Shown: piece after piece, positions 7,173-16,072 of the stretch
How positions within the stretch are numbered: position 1 is the stretch's first letter
How the letters are laid out: every line of letters begins with the position of its first letter
Origin: CBDCXE01 sp965223725 [NCBI: Nitrospinota bacterium]
GTDB taxonomy: Bacteria; Nitrospinota_A; UBA7883
Length of the DNA: 64,000 nucleotides
Direction: 5' to 3'
NCBI GenBank assembly: GCA_965223725.1
Contig: CBDCXE010000005.1
Location: forward strand, 682,001 to 746,000
The notes under the pieces: model-generated
Seen by the model: the letters and a program-made list of their open reading frames with translations, nothing else
What the model was told of the DNA's origin: nothing
The model's database searches: none
Program-made: the position numbers and the translations under genes

Positions 7173-9638
7173 CTAGATTTTCACAATCTTAACAGCGCAC
7201 TTTTTGAAATCACTCTGCTTTGAAATAGGGCAGGTGGCGTCCAGTGTCGCTTTGTTAATCAGTATGCTTTCATCGAACCAGGGCACAAACACAAGCCCTT
7301 TGGGAACCTTGTTTCGACCGTTGATAGCGGCGCGGGCAGTTATACTGCCACGACGTGATTCGACCTTAACAAGATCATTGTTCTTAATACCAAACGCTTT
7401 GGCGTCTTCCTCATGGATAGACACATCCGCATCAGGGATCGCACGGTGCAATTCCGGAACACGCCTTGTCATAGTGCCAGAATGCCAATGCTCCAGATAA
7501 CGCCCGGTGGTTAACCAGAAAGGGTATTCCTTGTCTGGAGATTCCGCGGCCACCGCATATGGACGGAGCCAGATATTGGCTTTGTTTTCGGACTTCTTGT
7601 TGCCGTAGAAAGATACGCCTTCGCCAGCTTTCACATAGGAGTCATAGCCTTCTCTGTAACGCCACTGCGTTTCCTTGCCGTTGACAACCGGCCATCGGAG
7701 CCCACGCACCTGATGGTATGTGTCAAAAGGAGCAAGATCATGACCTTTACCGTTGCCAAATGTCCGATATTCTTCCCAAAGCGCTTTCTGGATATAGAAC
7801 CCAAAATGATCCGCTTCATCATTCATACCGCCCTCCTTTTTGGCGCCTGGCGCAAGTCGGGCGAACATATGATCATAAATGGTCTTGCCTTTCAGGTCAG
7901 GACGTTTGGCTATCAGCTCCTTGTCCCATACATCTTCCAGTTTGAAGCGTTTGGCGAACTCAGCAAACTGCCACAGGTCAGACCTTCGGTCATCGTTAAC
8001 TTTCACCTGCTGACGCCAGAACTGGGTTCTTCTTTCGGCGTTACCATAAGCGCCCTCTTTTTCGAATATCATCGCAGTCGGCAATACTACATCGGCCATC
8101 GCCGTGGAAGCGCTGGGATAGATTTCGCTTACGATGATAAAGTTTTCCGGATCGCGAGCGGCAGTCATCCATCTATGAAGGTTAGGATAATCCTGGAACG
8201 CGTTGGCGCAGGACACCCAAAGAATATTGACTTTTTTGTCTTCCAGGTGGCGCATCATCTTGACTGCGTGGGTGCCAACCTTTGGGTTGATTGTCCCCTC
8301 CGGCAGATCCCAGATCTTTTCTGCCAGATCACGATGCTCTTTTTTCTTGACCACCATGTCCGCCGGGAGCCGGTGGGCGAATGTGCCAACCTCCCGCGCG
8401 GTGCCGCATGCGGATGGTTGGCCAGTCAGTGAGAATGGTCCGCTGCCTGGCATGGAAATCTTGCCGGTCAGCAGATGGATTACATAGATCAGCTCGTTCA
8501 TCCATGTGCCGCGGGTATGCTGGTTCACGCCCATGGTCCACAGCGACATCACTTTTTTCTTCGGATCCGCATACTCCTTGGCCAGGGCGAGCAGTTGCTT
8601 CTCGCTGACGCCGGACAGCTTGCTGACATATTCGAGGGTGTAAGGTTCGACATGTTTTTTCAACGCTTCGAAATCGGTAAACTGACCGGAGCCGGCTTTG
8701 CCTCTGTCCTTGGCGTTTTTCTCTAAAACATGTTCCGCTCTCAAGCCATAACCGATGTCGGTCGGGCCTACCTTGAAATTGCAATGCTTCTCGATGAATT
8801 CCTTGTCGTACGCTTCGTTTTTGATAATGTAGTGAGCGATATAGTTAGCGATCGCCAAATCTGTTTGTGGAGCGAAAACCAGCACTTCATCCGCCACGTC
8901 ACCTGACCGGTTGTCGAAGGTTGTCAAATGATGATATTTGACATGCTGATTCGACAGCTTTCTGTTGCTAAGCCGGCTGAACAGCACCGGATGCATCTCC
9001 GCCATGTTCGAGCCCCATGTGACGAATGTGTCCGCATGTTCGAAATCGTCATAACAGCCCATCGGCTCATCTATTCCGAAAGTTTGCATAAAGCCTGCGA
9101 CGGCGGATGCCATGCAATGCCTTGCGTTCGGGTCTATATTGTTAGAGCGGAAGCCTGCCTTCCACAGCTTGACTGCGGCGTAACCTTCCCATACGGTCCA
9201 TTGACCAGAGCCAAACATTGCGATTCCTTCCGGGCCTTTTTTAGCCAGTGTTTCCCTGAATTTTTTTTCCATCAGGTCGTATGCCTGTTCCCACGATACT
9301 TCTGTAAGCTCTCCATTTTTACTGAATTTGCCGTTGGCCATGCGTACCAGTGGTTTTGTGAGCCTGTCTTTACCGTACTGGATCTTCGAAAGAAAATATC
9401 CTTTCACACATTGTATGCCACGATTGACTGGCGCTTCCGGGTCGCCGGTGGTCGCCACCACCCGGTTGTCTTTTGTGCCGATGAGCACCCCACAACCGGT
9501 GCCGCAAAAGCGGCAAGCGCCTTTGTCCCATTTAATACCGGTGTCGTCCGCGGCCTTTGCCATCACGGGGACGCCAGCCGCCGCCATCGCCGCGGCCGCT
9601 GCCGATGATTTAATAAAAGTCCTCCTGGATAAATCCAT
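7173..9638 (-). CDS. napA: NapA, catalytic subunit of periplasmic nitrate reductase
   Basis: 821 residues. The Tat signal is RRTFIK followed by an Ala-rich stretch ending near residue 30. The N-terminal 4Fe-4S ligands are C42, C45, C49 and C77 (CRFCGTGCG). C175 in [10 protein letters not shown] is the molybdenum-ligating cysteine that separates Nap from serine- or aspartate-type relatives. The bis-MGD dinucleotide-binding domain fills the C-terminus. It reduces nitrate to nitrite in the periplasm. The start is supported by AAGGGG 7 nt upstream. The length fits the family and no frame disturbance is seen. Confidence 0.96.
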   Translation of the reverse strand: MDLSRRTFIKSSAAAAAMAAAGVPVMAKAADDTGIKWDKGACRFCGTGCGVLIGTKDNRVVATTGDPEAPVNRGIQCVKGYFLSKIQYGKDRLTKPLVRMANGKFSKNGELTEVSWEQAYDLMEKKFRETLAKKGPEGIAMFGSGQWTVWEGYAAVKLWKAGFRSNNIDPNARHCMASAVAGFMQTFGIDEPMGCYDDFEHADTFVTWGSNMAEMHPVLFSRLSNRKLSNQHVKYHHLTTFDNRSGDVADEVLVFAPQTDLAIANYIAHYIIKNEAYDKEFIEKHCNFKVGPTDIGYGLRAEHVLEKNAKDRGKAGSGQFTDFEALKKHVEPYTLEYVSKLSGVSEKQLLALAKEYADPKKKVMSLWTMGVNQHTRGTWMNELIYVIHLLTGKISMPGSGPFSLTGQPSACGTAREVGTFAHRLPADMVVKKKEHRDLAEKIWDLPEGTINPKVGTHAVKMMRHLEDKKVNILWVSCANAFQDYPNLHRWMTAARDPENFIIVSEIYPSASTAMADVVLPTAMIFEKEGAYGNAERRTQFWRQQVKVNDDRRSDLWQFAEFAKRFKLEDVWDKELIAKRPDLKGKTIYDHMFARLAPGAKKEGGMNDEADHFGFYIQKALWEEYRTFGNGKGHDLAPFDTYHQVRGLRWPVVNGKETQWRYREGYDSYVKAGEGVSFYGNKKSENKANIWLRPYAVAAESPDKEYPFWLTTGRYLEHWHSGTMTRRVPELHRAIPDADVSIHEEDAKAFGIKNNDLVKVESRRGSITARAAINGRNKVPKGLVFVPWFDESILINKATLDATCPISKQSDFKKCAVKIVKI

Positions 9639-9690
9639 TTTTCTACCCCTTGTAAAATTAAACTGTTTTATAAAACCCTATAACTTCTTT

Positions 9691-9990
9691 CTAATTAACC
9701 AACTTTGTTTTTTGTATTTGTATCGGTTCCTGGTCCATCACATCTATCATTCTGTCGACTTCTTCTTCGAAATGGTGGTACGCCATGGTGACTGCGACTA
9801 CTCCGTCGACACCATTGATCTCGCTCACCGCGTCGACTTCTTCACCGGTTGTCTCGCGCTCCATCACTGCGATAATTTTTCCGTTGTCCAAAGTTTTATG
9901 CACTTCCATCCCGTCGAAACTGTTTAAAAACTGCAGGACGATTTCTGTCTTCTGGGGGATGGTTATTATCACCAAACCGGAAATATTCAT
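9691..9990 (-). CDS. napD: NapD, Tat-signal chaperone for NapA
   Basis: A 99-residue NapD-family ferredoxin-like fold protein (NISGLVIITIPQ start, MERETTGEEVDAV and GVVAVTMAYHHFE). NapD binds the NapA twin-arginine signal and delays export until the cofactor is loaded. It lies directly upstream of napA and 21 bp after napL. The AAGGAGG at 10010-10004 is 13 nt from the ATG, longer than usual, and it sits nearer to an out-of-frame ATG at 10001 that opens only a four-codon frame. Confidence 0.9.
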   Translation of the reverse strand: MNISGLVIITIPQKTEIVLQFLNSFDGMEVHKTLDNGKIIAVMERETTGEEVDAVSEINGVDGVVAVTMAYHHFEEEVDRMIDVMDQEPIQIQKTKLVN

Positions 9991-10011
9991 ATATTTATCA
10001 TCGCCTCCTTA

Positions 10012-10983
10012 TTAATTAGCTGTTAAATATTTACTTATATTAGTTTTGTATATTTCGCCATTATTTGAACTGGAGAAAAGAGATTTATCCTGATAAGCCA
10101 AAGCGCCCACCACAGTAGATGATCCTTTTATGGTCGCTATTTCAATCTGGTTATCCAACGAAAATATTGAGATTTCTTTTTCGCTTGTGGTGGATATGGC
10201 AAGTTTGTTGTCAGCTATGATCACAGCGTAAATATAGGTAAAGTCCTTGTGCAGCTCCAAATACAATTCTTTCTCCAGGTCCCAATACAAAAGACGCCTA
10301 TCCTTGGAACCGCTTAGCAGGTTTTTGCCATCGGCGCTCCACGATATGGAATAGATACCATCTTTGTGCCCCCGTAAGGTCTTTACTTTTTCCCCATTCC
10401 TGCTATTGCGTATATAGATTCTGCTGTCGTTGCTGCCGGTGGCGAACAGCGCCCCGTCCGGGCTGGCTACTATGGTTTTGATGGAATCCCAATTGGCCTT
10501 TATTTTCCATATTTGTTTAAGCTCCGGTATCACCAACGAATAGACAGAGCCGTTGACTGTGGATAGCAGGATGTTTTCAGAGCTTGTAAACACGGCAGAG
10601 TAAGAGTGGGCCTCTGGTATTTTAAAAGTGGAGATGACTTTTAGGTGATTATCGAAAAGTGTAAGCTCTCCACCGGATGAAGTGGCCGCGACATATCCTT
10701 TGACAGGCTCGCAGGTTACAAAATAGACGCTGGGCGAATGCTTGCCGGTTGGAAAATCGATTTCACTGTAAGCGTATTCTTTAGTAATAGCCCCGTCCAG
10801 TGCGGAAATAGTTCTTAGCACACCATCGCTTGCGGCCGCATATAGCGAGTCTCCGCAAATTGCAATGGAGTTTACAAATGAGTCGATCTTGTAATACGGC
10901 TTGTTGTTTGTTTCCTGGGCGGTGGCGGCGAAAGCCGTCATCAGAAACATCGATAGTGCAACGGCTGCTATATTACGCTTCAT
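10012..10983 (-). CDS. napL: NapL-like periplasmic beta-propeller protein
   Basis: 323 residues from ATG 10983 (AAGGA upstream; signal peptide MKRNIAAVALSMFLM ending near AQE). The upstream in-frame start at 11037 would bury the signal. The remainder is WD40/quinoprotein-like, with repeats such as LRGHKDGIYSISWSADGKN, SGSKDRRLLYWD and SPDGALFATGSNDSRIYI. Its place as first gene of the nap series matches NapL, a WD40-like accessory protein known in epsilonproteobacterial nap clusters whose role is poorly defined. The name is inferred from fold and context. Confidence 0.7.
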   Translation of the reverse strand: MKRNIAAVALSMFLMTAFAATAQETNNKPYYKIDSFVNSIAICGDSLYAAASDGVLRTISALDGAITKEYAYSEIDFPTGKHSPSVYFVTCEPVKGYVAATSSGGELTLFDNHLKVISTFKIPEAHSYSAVFTSSENILLSTVNGSVYSLVIPELKQIWKIKANWDSIKTIVASPDGALFATGSNDSRIYIRNSRNGEKVKTLRGHKDGIYSISWSADGKNLLSGSKDRRLLYWDLEKELYLELHKDFTYIYAVIIADNKLAISTTSEKEISIFSLDNQIEIATIKGSSTVVGALAYQDKSLFSSSNNGEIYKTNISKYLTAN

Positions 10984-11114
10984 TTTCAGCTTATCCTTGA
11001 TTTCCAAGCGTGTATACTTATGGCGCTTGATAAGCAATTCCCTATTTAATTTTGTGTATTATCAATTTTGACCATGTTTATGTGGTAAATAAATAGAGTC
11101 AGGCACACTTTGTT

Positions 11115-11158
11115 TATAGGGGTTTACCCCATATTTATATAGGGGTTTGCACCTATAT
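11115..11158 (-). promoter_or_regulatory. Paired dyads upstream of the nap operon
   Basis: The 230 bp between the regulator gene and napL contains two related dyads, each carrying ATAGGGGTTT. The first (11115-11134) has GGGG/CCCC arms around TTTA. The second has perfect arms ATATAGG (11137-11143) and CCTATAT (11152-11158). The GGGGTTT copies are 23 bp apart. They are plausible binding sites for the adjacent LuxR-type regulator. I see no good FNR box. A -10-like GATAAT lies downstream towards napL, but I cannot pair it with a convincing -35. Confidence 0.5.
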
Positions 11159-11213
11159 GGATCGTCGCAATTTCAAGTAGCGCAGCAAAGGGGCCTTGGA
11201 GGGGGCTGGATTA

Positions 11214-11873
11214 TTAAAGCAAGTGTTTGTTTTTATAGGCAAACAGGAATATCTGGTTACGTCCTTCAAGGCCTAGTTTCTTCTTGATATTTGTCCTGTG
11301 GTTCTCTACGGTTTTGTGACTGATACACATTTGGCTGGCAATTTCTTTGTTTGTATAGCTTTCCGAGATCAGTTTCAGCACATCCCGTTCAGTGGGGGTG
11401 ATTAATTTAAATGCGGGGTTTTCCTCAGTAAATGTATGGAGCTCTTTTTCTCTTTCAATCAGATATTCTGTGAGGGTAGGGCTGATATAGTACTTCCCGT
11501 TTGCCACCGCATTCAATCCTTCCAGCAATTCATCTTCAGTATTTTCTTTTGGGATGTACCCTTTCACTCCCGCGTCGATCGCCTCGTTGAAATATCCCCG
11601 CTCCTTATAAGCGGTCAGGATCATAAAATCTGTTTTAGTTCGCTTTTTATGGGCCTCCTTCATTACTTCGAAGCCTGTTAATTCTGGCATAGAAAGATCA
11701 AGCAACGCTATGACAGGTTTATGTTCCAGGATTGCATCCAGCGCCTGTCTGCCATCCGACGCTTTGCACACGATCTCAAACGATCCGTCAGTCTCTATAA
11801 GATCGACCAGACCGCGCAGAAATATCGGATGATCGTCCGCCACCAGGATCTGTACCTTTTTATTTTCCGACAT
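11214..11873 (-). CDS. LuxR/NarL-type response regulator, probable nap regulator
   Basis: 219 residues. The receiver domain has DD at 13-14, phospho-acceptor D59 (ALLDLSMPE) and a conserved Lys in GYIPKENTED. The C-terminal LuxR helix-turn-helix contains LTPTERDVLKLI and NKEIASQMCISHKTVENH. It overlaps the upstream sensor kinase by 14 bp, so the two form one operon. It lies immediately before the nap operon in the same orientation, with dyads in between. This is the NarXL-like arrangement expected for nitrate or redox control; the signal itself is inferred. Confidence 0.88.
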   Translation of the reverse strand: MSENKKVQILVADDHPIFLRGLVDLIETDGSFEIVCKASDGRQALDAILEHKPVIALLDLSMPELTGFEVMKEAHKKRTKTDFMILTAYKERGYFNEAIDAGVKGYIPKENTEDELLEGLNAVANGKYYISPTLTEYLIEREKELHTFTEENPAFKLITPTERDVLKLISESYTNKEIASQMCISHKTVENHRTNIKKKLGLEGRNQIFLFAYKNKHLL

Positions 11874-13530
11874 TTTCTTTTACCATTGGGGCCAATATGG
11901 TCATCGTTGTTCCCGCTCCTTGCTCCGACTCTATGTGGAGCTTTCCACCCAGGATCCTGACCCTTTCGGAAATACCAACCAATCCCAATCCCTTTTTTTG
12001 ATGGGAGTTGGACCTCATGGCGCCCACATCAAACCCTTTACCTGTATCCGTTATGGTCACTTTAATGTTTTCATCCTCTCTGGTCATCTCAATAGTCGCA
12101 TTTTTGGCTTCAGAATGCCTGACTAAATTATTCAAGCTCTCTTGTATAATTCTGAACAGATGGATTTCAAGCCCTTTTTTTAACGAATCACTATCTATAT
12201 CGACATTGCTTTTGATATTCACATCAAAGGAGTTTGACAGCCTTTCGATGATCGATTCCACAGCGCCCTTGAGCCCCAGTTTATCAAGCTGGTGCGGGTG
12301 TAAATCGTAAGCGATTTCCCTCACTTCATCTATCGACTCTTGCGAAACCTCCGACACCTGACCCAGGACTGTATGGATATCTTTATCACTGTCGGTCATT
12401 TTCAGGCATTTTCTAATACCGTTTTTTATTACCAACAGGTTTTGGATATGACCATCATGAAGCGATGACGCTATTCTTTTACGCTCGCGCTCTTGCGATT
12501 CAACCATCTTCCTGGAGTAATCTTCAATTTTCAGCTGTGCCTGTTTACGATCGGTGATCTCCCGGATGGCTGCGGTTACAAATCGCTCGTTACGCCCAAT
12601 GATGGTCTCTTCCAAACGCAACTCCAGCGGAAAAATGGAGCCATCTTTCCTGACACCTTCCAGCTCGATTCGTTTTCCAATAATTGTTTTATCACCCTTT
12701 TCTGAATATCGTTTCATCCCGTTTCGATGACGCTCTTTATATTTTTCCGGGATCAGTATTTCGATTTTAGCGCCCAGCAGCTCTTCTTCCTTATACCCGA
12801 AAATATTGCAAAGCTCCTGATTCAGAAAATGTATATAAGAGTCGGAATCGGCCACAACAATGCCTTCGCCCACGGTTTTCATAATTGTTTTTGTTCGATT
12901 CTCCGATTCACGGAGATATTTAACGGATCTGTAAAGCCCGTACCCGATCACAAGCAGCAGGACAAAGGATAGTATTGCGCTTCTGAAACTATTGTAAAAC
13001 ATGTTTGCCTGCAATTTTTTCAAACCGTCTTTCGAATGGATGACTTCCACTAGGCCTATTACATGCCCCAAGGGCAGTGGCGTGCTGAAATCACCTGGAA
13101 CATGATGGCAATCCTGGCATCGTTTTGTGACTTTCAAAGGATGTAAAGAGTAAAATGATTCATCGGTCTCCCAGGTTTTTGATTTTCCATTAATAAGCAT
13201 ATCGGTTTCCCGTTTGCCCACAGGAAGCTTATCCGGCCGAACACCATACTGCATATCGATCGCTTCACTGCGAATCAGCCTGATAACGTGGCCCCCCTGC
13301 TTGTTCAGCGATTTCACATGCTCCTCGATGGCGCCACCGCCGATATCAGAAGAGAGGATAATTTTGATTATTGCGTCGTTGATATATTCCGCGTCCTTCA
13401 TGGCGGCGTCCTTTGCGCGGATTTCAGACCGGGCCAGGTCATCATAATACTCCCATACTTCCAGCATCAGCAATGTGACAAACAGCAACACTCCCAAAAT
13501 GATAAAGCTGTTCTCTGAAATGGATTTCAT
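11860..13530 (-). CDS. Sensor histidine kinase with periplasmic c-haem motif and PAS domain
   Basis: 556 residues. TM1 is about 8-24. The periplasmic region, about 30-180, carries a CxxCH haem c motif at C138-H142 (CQDCHH) as in DUF3365/Tll0287-like sensors. TM2 is about 184-200, a PAS domain about 210-325, a HisKA_3 phospho-acceptor H358 in SSLHDGHIQ, and an HATPase_c domain (DTGKGFDVG, GLGLVGI) at the end. AGGGG stands 6 nt before the ATG. The periplasmic haem suggests sensing of redox state, NO or a nitrogen oxide. It is co-transcribed with the LuxR regulator and lies next to nap, so it is the likely sensor for nitrate respiration. Confidence 0.87.
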   Translation of the reverse strand: MKSISENSFIILGVLLFVTLLMLEVWEYYDDLARSEIRAKDAAMKDAEYINDAIIKIILSSDIGGGAIEEHVKSLNKQGGHVIRLIRSEAIDMQYGVRPDKLPVGKRETDMLINGKSKTWETDESFYSLHPLKVTKRCQDCHHVPGDFSTPLPLGHVIGLVEVIHSKDGLKKLQANMFYNSFRSAILSFVLLLVIGYGLYRSVKYLRESENRTKTIMKTVGEGIVVADSDSYIHFLNQELCNIFGYKEEELLGAKIEILIPEKYKERHRNGMKRYSEKGDKTIIGKRIELEGVRKDGSIFPLELRLEETIIGRNERFVTAAIREITDRKQAQLKIEDYSRKMVESQERERKRIASSLHDGHIQNLLVIKNGIRKCLKMTDSDKDIHTVLGQVSEVSQESIDEVREIAYDLHPHQLDKLGLKGAVESIIERLSNSFDVNIKSNVDIDSDSLKKGLEIHLFRIIQESLNNLVRHSEAKNATIEMTREDENIKVTITDTGKGFDVGAMRSNSHQKKGLGLVGISERVRILGGKLHIESEQGAGTTMTILAPMVKENVGK

Positions 13531-13665
13531 AACTGCCCCTGTTTTATCCGATGCAATTTATTATAATACAACGAATCGCATCGGCTTATTCACAATGAAA
13601 GCCGTACAGTTGTTAACAAGAATCTGACGCCAGGAGGGGCAGGGCGGTGATATTGGGCGTCGTGG

Positions 13666-14442
13666 CTACCTTGCTTTTACCGCCTCTATATTCGCGGATA
13701 TTATATATTCCCTGAAATCTTCAAACTTGGCGCCCTTGTCCTGAATGCGTATATCGGAAAATCCAGCGCTATCCAGCATGCTTTCAATTTCACTGGCAAA
13801 TATGGCCCCGGAAATACACGCAGAATAGAGAGCCGAGTCGTTGCGCATCTCATCCGGCATTTCGGCGATGGCGACAATATCCGATATGGCCAATCGTCCG
13901 CCAACTTTCAGCACACGAAACGCCTCATCAAATACGCGTTGCTTATCTGGCGATAGGTTGATGACACAGTTGGACATGATCACATCTATTGTTCCGTCAG
14001 CCACCGGAATATTTTCGATTTCACCCAAACGAAACTCAACATTCGTATGGCCGCCATCTTCCGCGTTGGAGCGTGCTTTGCTTAACATCTGCGGTGTCAT
14101 ATCCACACCGATAACCTTGCCCGTAGCTCCAACCTGAGTTGCGGCTAGAAAGCAATCAATCCCGGCGCCTGACCCCAGGTCCAGAACAGTTTCGCCTTCT
14201 TTAAGGTTGGCGATTGCCTGCGGGTTACCACAGCCTAGCCCCAGATTGGCGCCTTCTGGCAATGCTTTAAGCTCCTCCGCGGAATAGCCTATATATTGGG
14301 ATTTGGCCTCGGTCTCGGTAGGGCCGCAGCAGGCCGATGTCGGCGCGCAACCACAATCGTCTGTCGAGCTTGCTATGGTTACAATATCGGCATATGTATC
14401 ACGCACATTGTTGCGTACTTTATCTTTATTAGTCTCGGTCAT
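13666..14442 (-). CDS. arsM: ArsM, arsenite S-adenosylmethionine methyltransferase
   Basis: 258 residues. The SAM-binding Rossmann motif LDLGSGAGIDCFLA follows the ArsM-typical NLGLGCGNP. Conserved cysteines occur in CGCAP/SACCGP near the N-terminus, SNCVINLSPDK and ACISGAI, the last two being arsenite-binding Cys positions in the family. It methylates As(III) to volatile or less toxic forms in the cytoplasm. No arsR or arsenite pump is adjacent and it appears monocistronic. Confidence 0.92.
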   Translation of the reverse strand: MTETNKDKVRNNVRDTYADIVTIASSTDDCGCAPTSACCGPTETEAKSQYIGYSAEELKALPEGANLGLGCGNPQAIANLKEGETVLDLGSGAGIDCFLAATQVGATGKVIGVDMTPQMLSKARSNAEDGGHTNVEFRLGEIENIPVADGTIDVIMSNCVINLSPDKQRVFDEAFRVLKVGGRLAISDIVAIAEMPDEMRNDSALYSACISGAIFASEIESMLDSAGFSDIRIQDKGAKFEDFREYIISANIEAVKAR

Positions 14443-14470
14443 TTGTCAGTTTTTATACTCCGTAACTAGA

Positions 14471-15028
14471 TTAATATAAGCTTGGTGTGTTACTTGTCGA
14501 TTTGCCCAGTTCTGCAATAGCACGTTTATGTCCTTTTCTTTTAGCCCAGTCCATAGCTGTCAGGCCACCATTATCTTTGGCGTTGATATTTGCGCCGCTG
14601 TCCAACAGGATGCGCACTGCACGGGGATTGCCATGCTTCGCGGCATGGGTCAGGGCTGTGCGTCCGTTGGAATCTTTCGCTTCCAGATTAGCGTTAAAGC
14701 TGACCAGAACCTGAACAGCCTTCGGATTACCCCGCTCGGCGGCCATCATCAGAGCTGTGCGTCCACTTTTATCAGCGGCGTTGATATTGGCTCCATTCTC
14801 CAGCAGCACACGGCAAGCCCGTGGATTTCCTGCATTGGCGGCATGGATAAGCGCGGTGAAACCTTGGTTGTCTTTATAATTTGGATCTACGCCGTTTTCC
14901 AAATATTTTCTGACTTTTTCCGGTTTGCCATCTTTTGCAGCACGTAACAATTTCTCTGAATTACCGGCAAATGATGCTATTGAAGTAGTGAAAATAAAAA
15001 GCAGGGTAATAGTAAAGGTTTTATACAT
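14471..15028 (-). CDS. Secreted ankyrin-repeat protein
   Basis: 185 residues from ATG 15028 (AAGGAGA upstream; the TTG at 15031 is disregarded). A signal peptide (YKTFTITLLFIFTTSIASFA) is followed by about four tandem 33-residue ankyrin repeats with the consensus GRTALMMAAERGNPKAVQVL and DNGGLTAMDWAKRKGHKRAI. The protein is probably periplasmic, with a protein-protein interaction role and unknown partner. It runs in the same direction as arsM, 28 bp before it, but a functional link is not evident. Confidence 0.82.
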   Translation of the reverse strand: MYKTFTITLLFIFTTSIASFAGNSEKLLRAAKDGKPEKVRKYLENGVDPNYKDNQGFTALIHAANAGNPRACRVLLENGANINAADKSGRTALMMAAERGNPKAVQVLVSFNANLEAKDSNGRTALTHAAKHGNPRAVRILLDSGANINAKDNGGLTAMDWAKRKGHKRAIAELGKSTSNTPSLY

Positions 15029-15173
15029 CAACGTCTCCTTTATTACAGTAAATTGTATCTCTCATGAATTATACTTTATTGGTTGATAAAATACAGGAGA
15101 AAAGGGCTTGTTCTAAAATGTAAACAGCTTCACATTGCCAAGTTAACATAACATATCTTATCGGAACCAAAGT

Positions 15174-15371
15174 TTATTCGGCTGGCTCTTTTTTGCAGGT
15201 AGATATCCCAAGTAATTGATATGGTGGGCACCAACCCAACAGTCCAGTGACCAAAGGTACGATGCCTATCAATCCCCAGGCGGTTTGCGGTCCTGCGAAG
15301 TATAGTGAGATCAGCCCTAAACCTACCAGAATACGAACAACACGCTCGATTGAGTGGATATTTTTTTTCAT
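15174..15371 (-). CDS. Small DUF2892 (YgaP-like) membrane protein
   Basis: 65 residues from ATG 15371, preceded by AAGGAG. IHSIERVVRILVGLGLISLY and a second hydrophobic segment with GLLGWCPPYQLLGIST match the DUF2892 family, the membrane part found in YgaP-type rhodanese proteins. The Cys of GWCPPY is conserved in the family. No rhodanese domain is attached or adjacent. The function is not established. Confidence 0.82.
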   Translation of the reverse strand: MKKNIHSIERVVRILVGLGLISLYFAGPQTAWGLIGIVPLVTGLLGWCPPYQLLGISTCKKEPAE

Positions 15372-15442
15372 TTTCCGCTCCTTTATATTCGATTTCATAT
15401 ATATTTGAATTTACTATTATATGTTATGGGAACAGGTTTCAT

Positions 15443-15718
15443 ATGATTAAAGTTGCGATAGCTTTACTTATCATATTGCTGAACTCAGAAATTAGTTATG
15501 CAAGCCGAGGCTATACTGTCGCAGGTCATTTGGCCTGTGGCAAGCAAGGCTGGCTGTTCGAATTCCAGGAGTTTGCCATGAACAAGGATCGATATAAATT
15601 ACTCGATTATATTAAAGAAAAAAAGTGCACCATACTTAAAGGCGATCTGCCAGTGATCATAACCGATTATCCAGGACTTTTTGGCACAACCACCGGATTT
15701 TTGACCTCTTCCCTTTAA
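15443..15718 (+). CDS. Small secreted protein, 3' end cut by the IS
   Basis: 91 codons from ATG 15443. A signal peptide (KVAIALLIILLNSEISYA) is followed by a short domain with two Cys (HLACGKQGWLFEF, KKCTILKG). The last six codons (LTSSL and stop) lie in the left inverted repeat of the insertion sequence that begins at 15702, so the natural C-terminus is lost. I do not recognise the family. The Cys pair and short length suggest a small periplasmic protein. Confidence 0.55.
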   Translation: MIKVAIALLIILLNSEISYASRGYTVAGHLACGKQGWLFEFQEFAMNKDRYKLLDYIKEKKCTILKGDLPVIITDYPGLFGTTTGFLTSSL

Positions 15719-15727
15719 ATTGATCCA
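15702..15727 (+). repeat. Left terminal inverted repeat of the IS
   Basis: Starts TGACCTCTTCCC. It matches the right end in opposite orientation with about 75-80% identity and similarity continues a little further inward (ATAATGCGA against ATTATGCGA). Confidence 0.75.
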
Positions 15728-15782
15728 TTGATAATGCGAGTAATCGGTTAAATTAACCTTGTAACAAAGTGGAGATTTACTG

Positions 15783-16049
15783 ATGAGGAAGTCGAAGTTC
15801 ACCGACCAGCAGATAGCTTTCGCCTTGCAACAGGCCGAGACGGGGACACCTGTGGCCGAGGTGGTTCGTAAGATGGGTATCTGCGAGCAGACGTTTTATC
15901 GCTGGAAGAAGATCTATGCCGGTCTCGGCCCAGCTGAAGTTCGCAGGCTCCGCCAGCTTGAAGAAGAGAATGGCCGCCTGAAGAAGCTGGTGGCGGATCT
16001 GTCGCTCGACAAGTCGATGCTGCAGGATGCTCTCAGAAAAAAGTTTTAA
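15783..16049 (+). CDS. IS3-family transposase OrfA
   Basis: 88 residues with an N-terminal helix-turn-helix (FTDQQIAFALQQAETGTPVA, GICEQTFYRWKK) and a leucine-zipper-like end (LEEENGRLKKLVADLSLDK). OrfA binds the IS ends and regulates transposition. The ATG follows GTGGAG. The frame ends just after the A AAA AAG slippery site, through which ribosomes enter the orfB frame to make the full OrfAB transposase. Confidence 0.92.
   Translation: MRKSKFTDQQIAFALQQAETGTPVAEVVRKMGICEQTFYRWKKIYAGLGPAEVRRLRQLEEENGRLKKLVADLSLDKSMLQDALRKKF
16037..16043 (+). promoter_or_regulatory. Programmed -1 frameshift site of the IS
   Basis: The heptamer A AAA AAG is in the orfA frame (codons AAA at 16038 and AAG at 16041), and the -1 frame is exactly that of orfB (AAA at 16037). 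The orfA stop TAA follows at 16047-16049. The joined product reads RKKVLRPGQQ then continues into OrfB. Confidence 0.85.
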
Positions 16050-16072
16050 GGCCTGGTCAGCAGCGTCAACTG

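Noticed and set aside
7713-8432. A 239-codon open frame on the plus strand across napA
   Set aside because: It lies fully antisense to a conserved catalytic gene, has no ribosome-binding site or recognisable domain, and reflects third-position bias.
9991-10001. ATG at 10001 as an alternative napD start
   Set aside because: It is out of frame with napD and stops after four codons, despite its closeness to AAGGAGG.
10984-11110. TTGAT-like strings near napL considered as an FNR box
   Set aside because: Only half-sites such as TTGATAAGCAATT occur; the second half does not match ATCAA.
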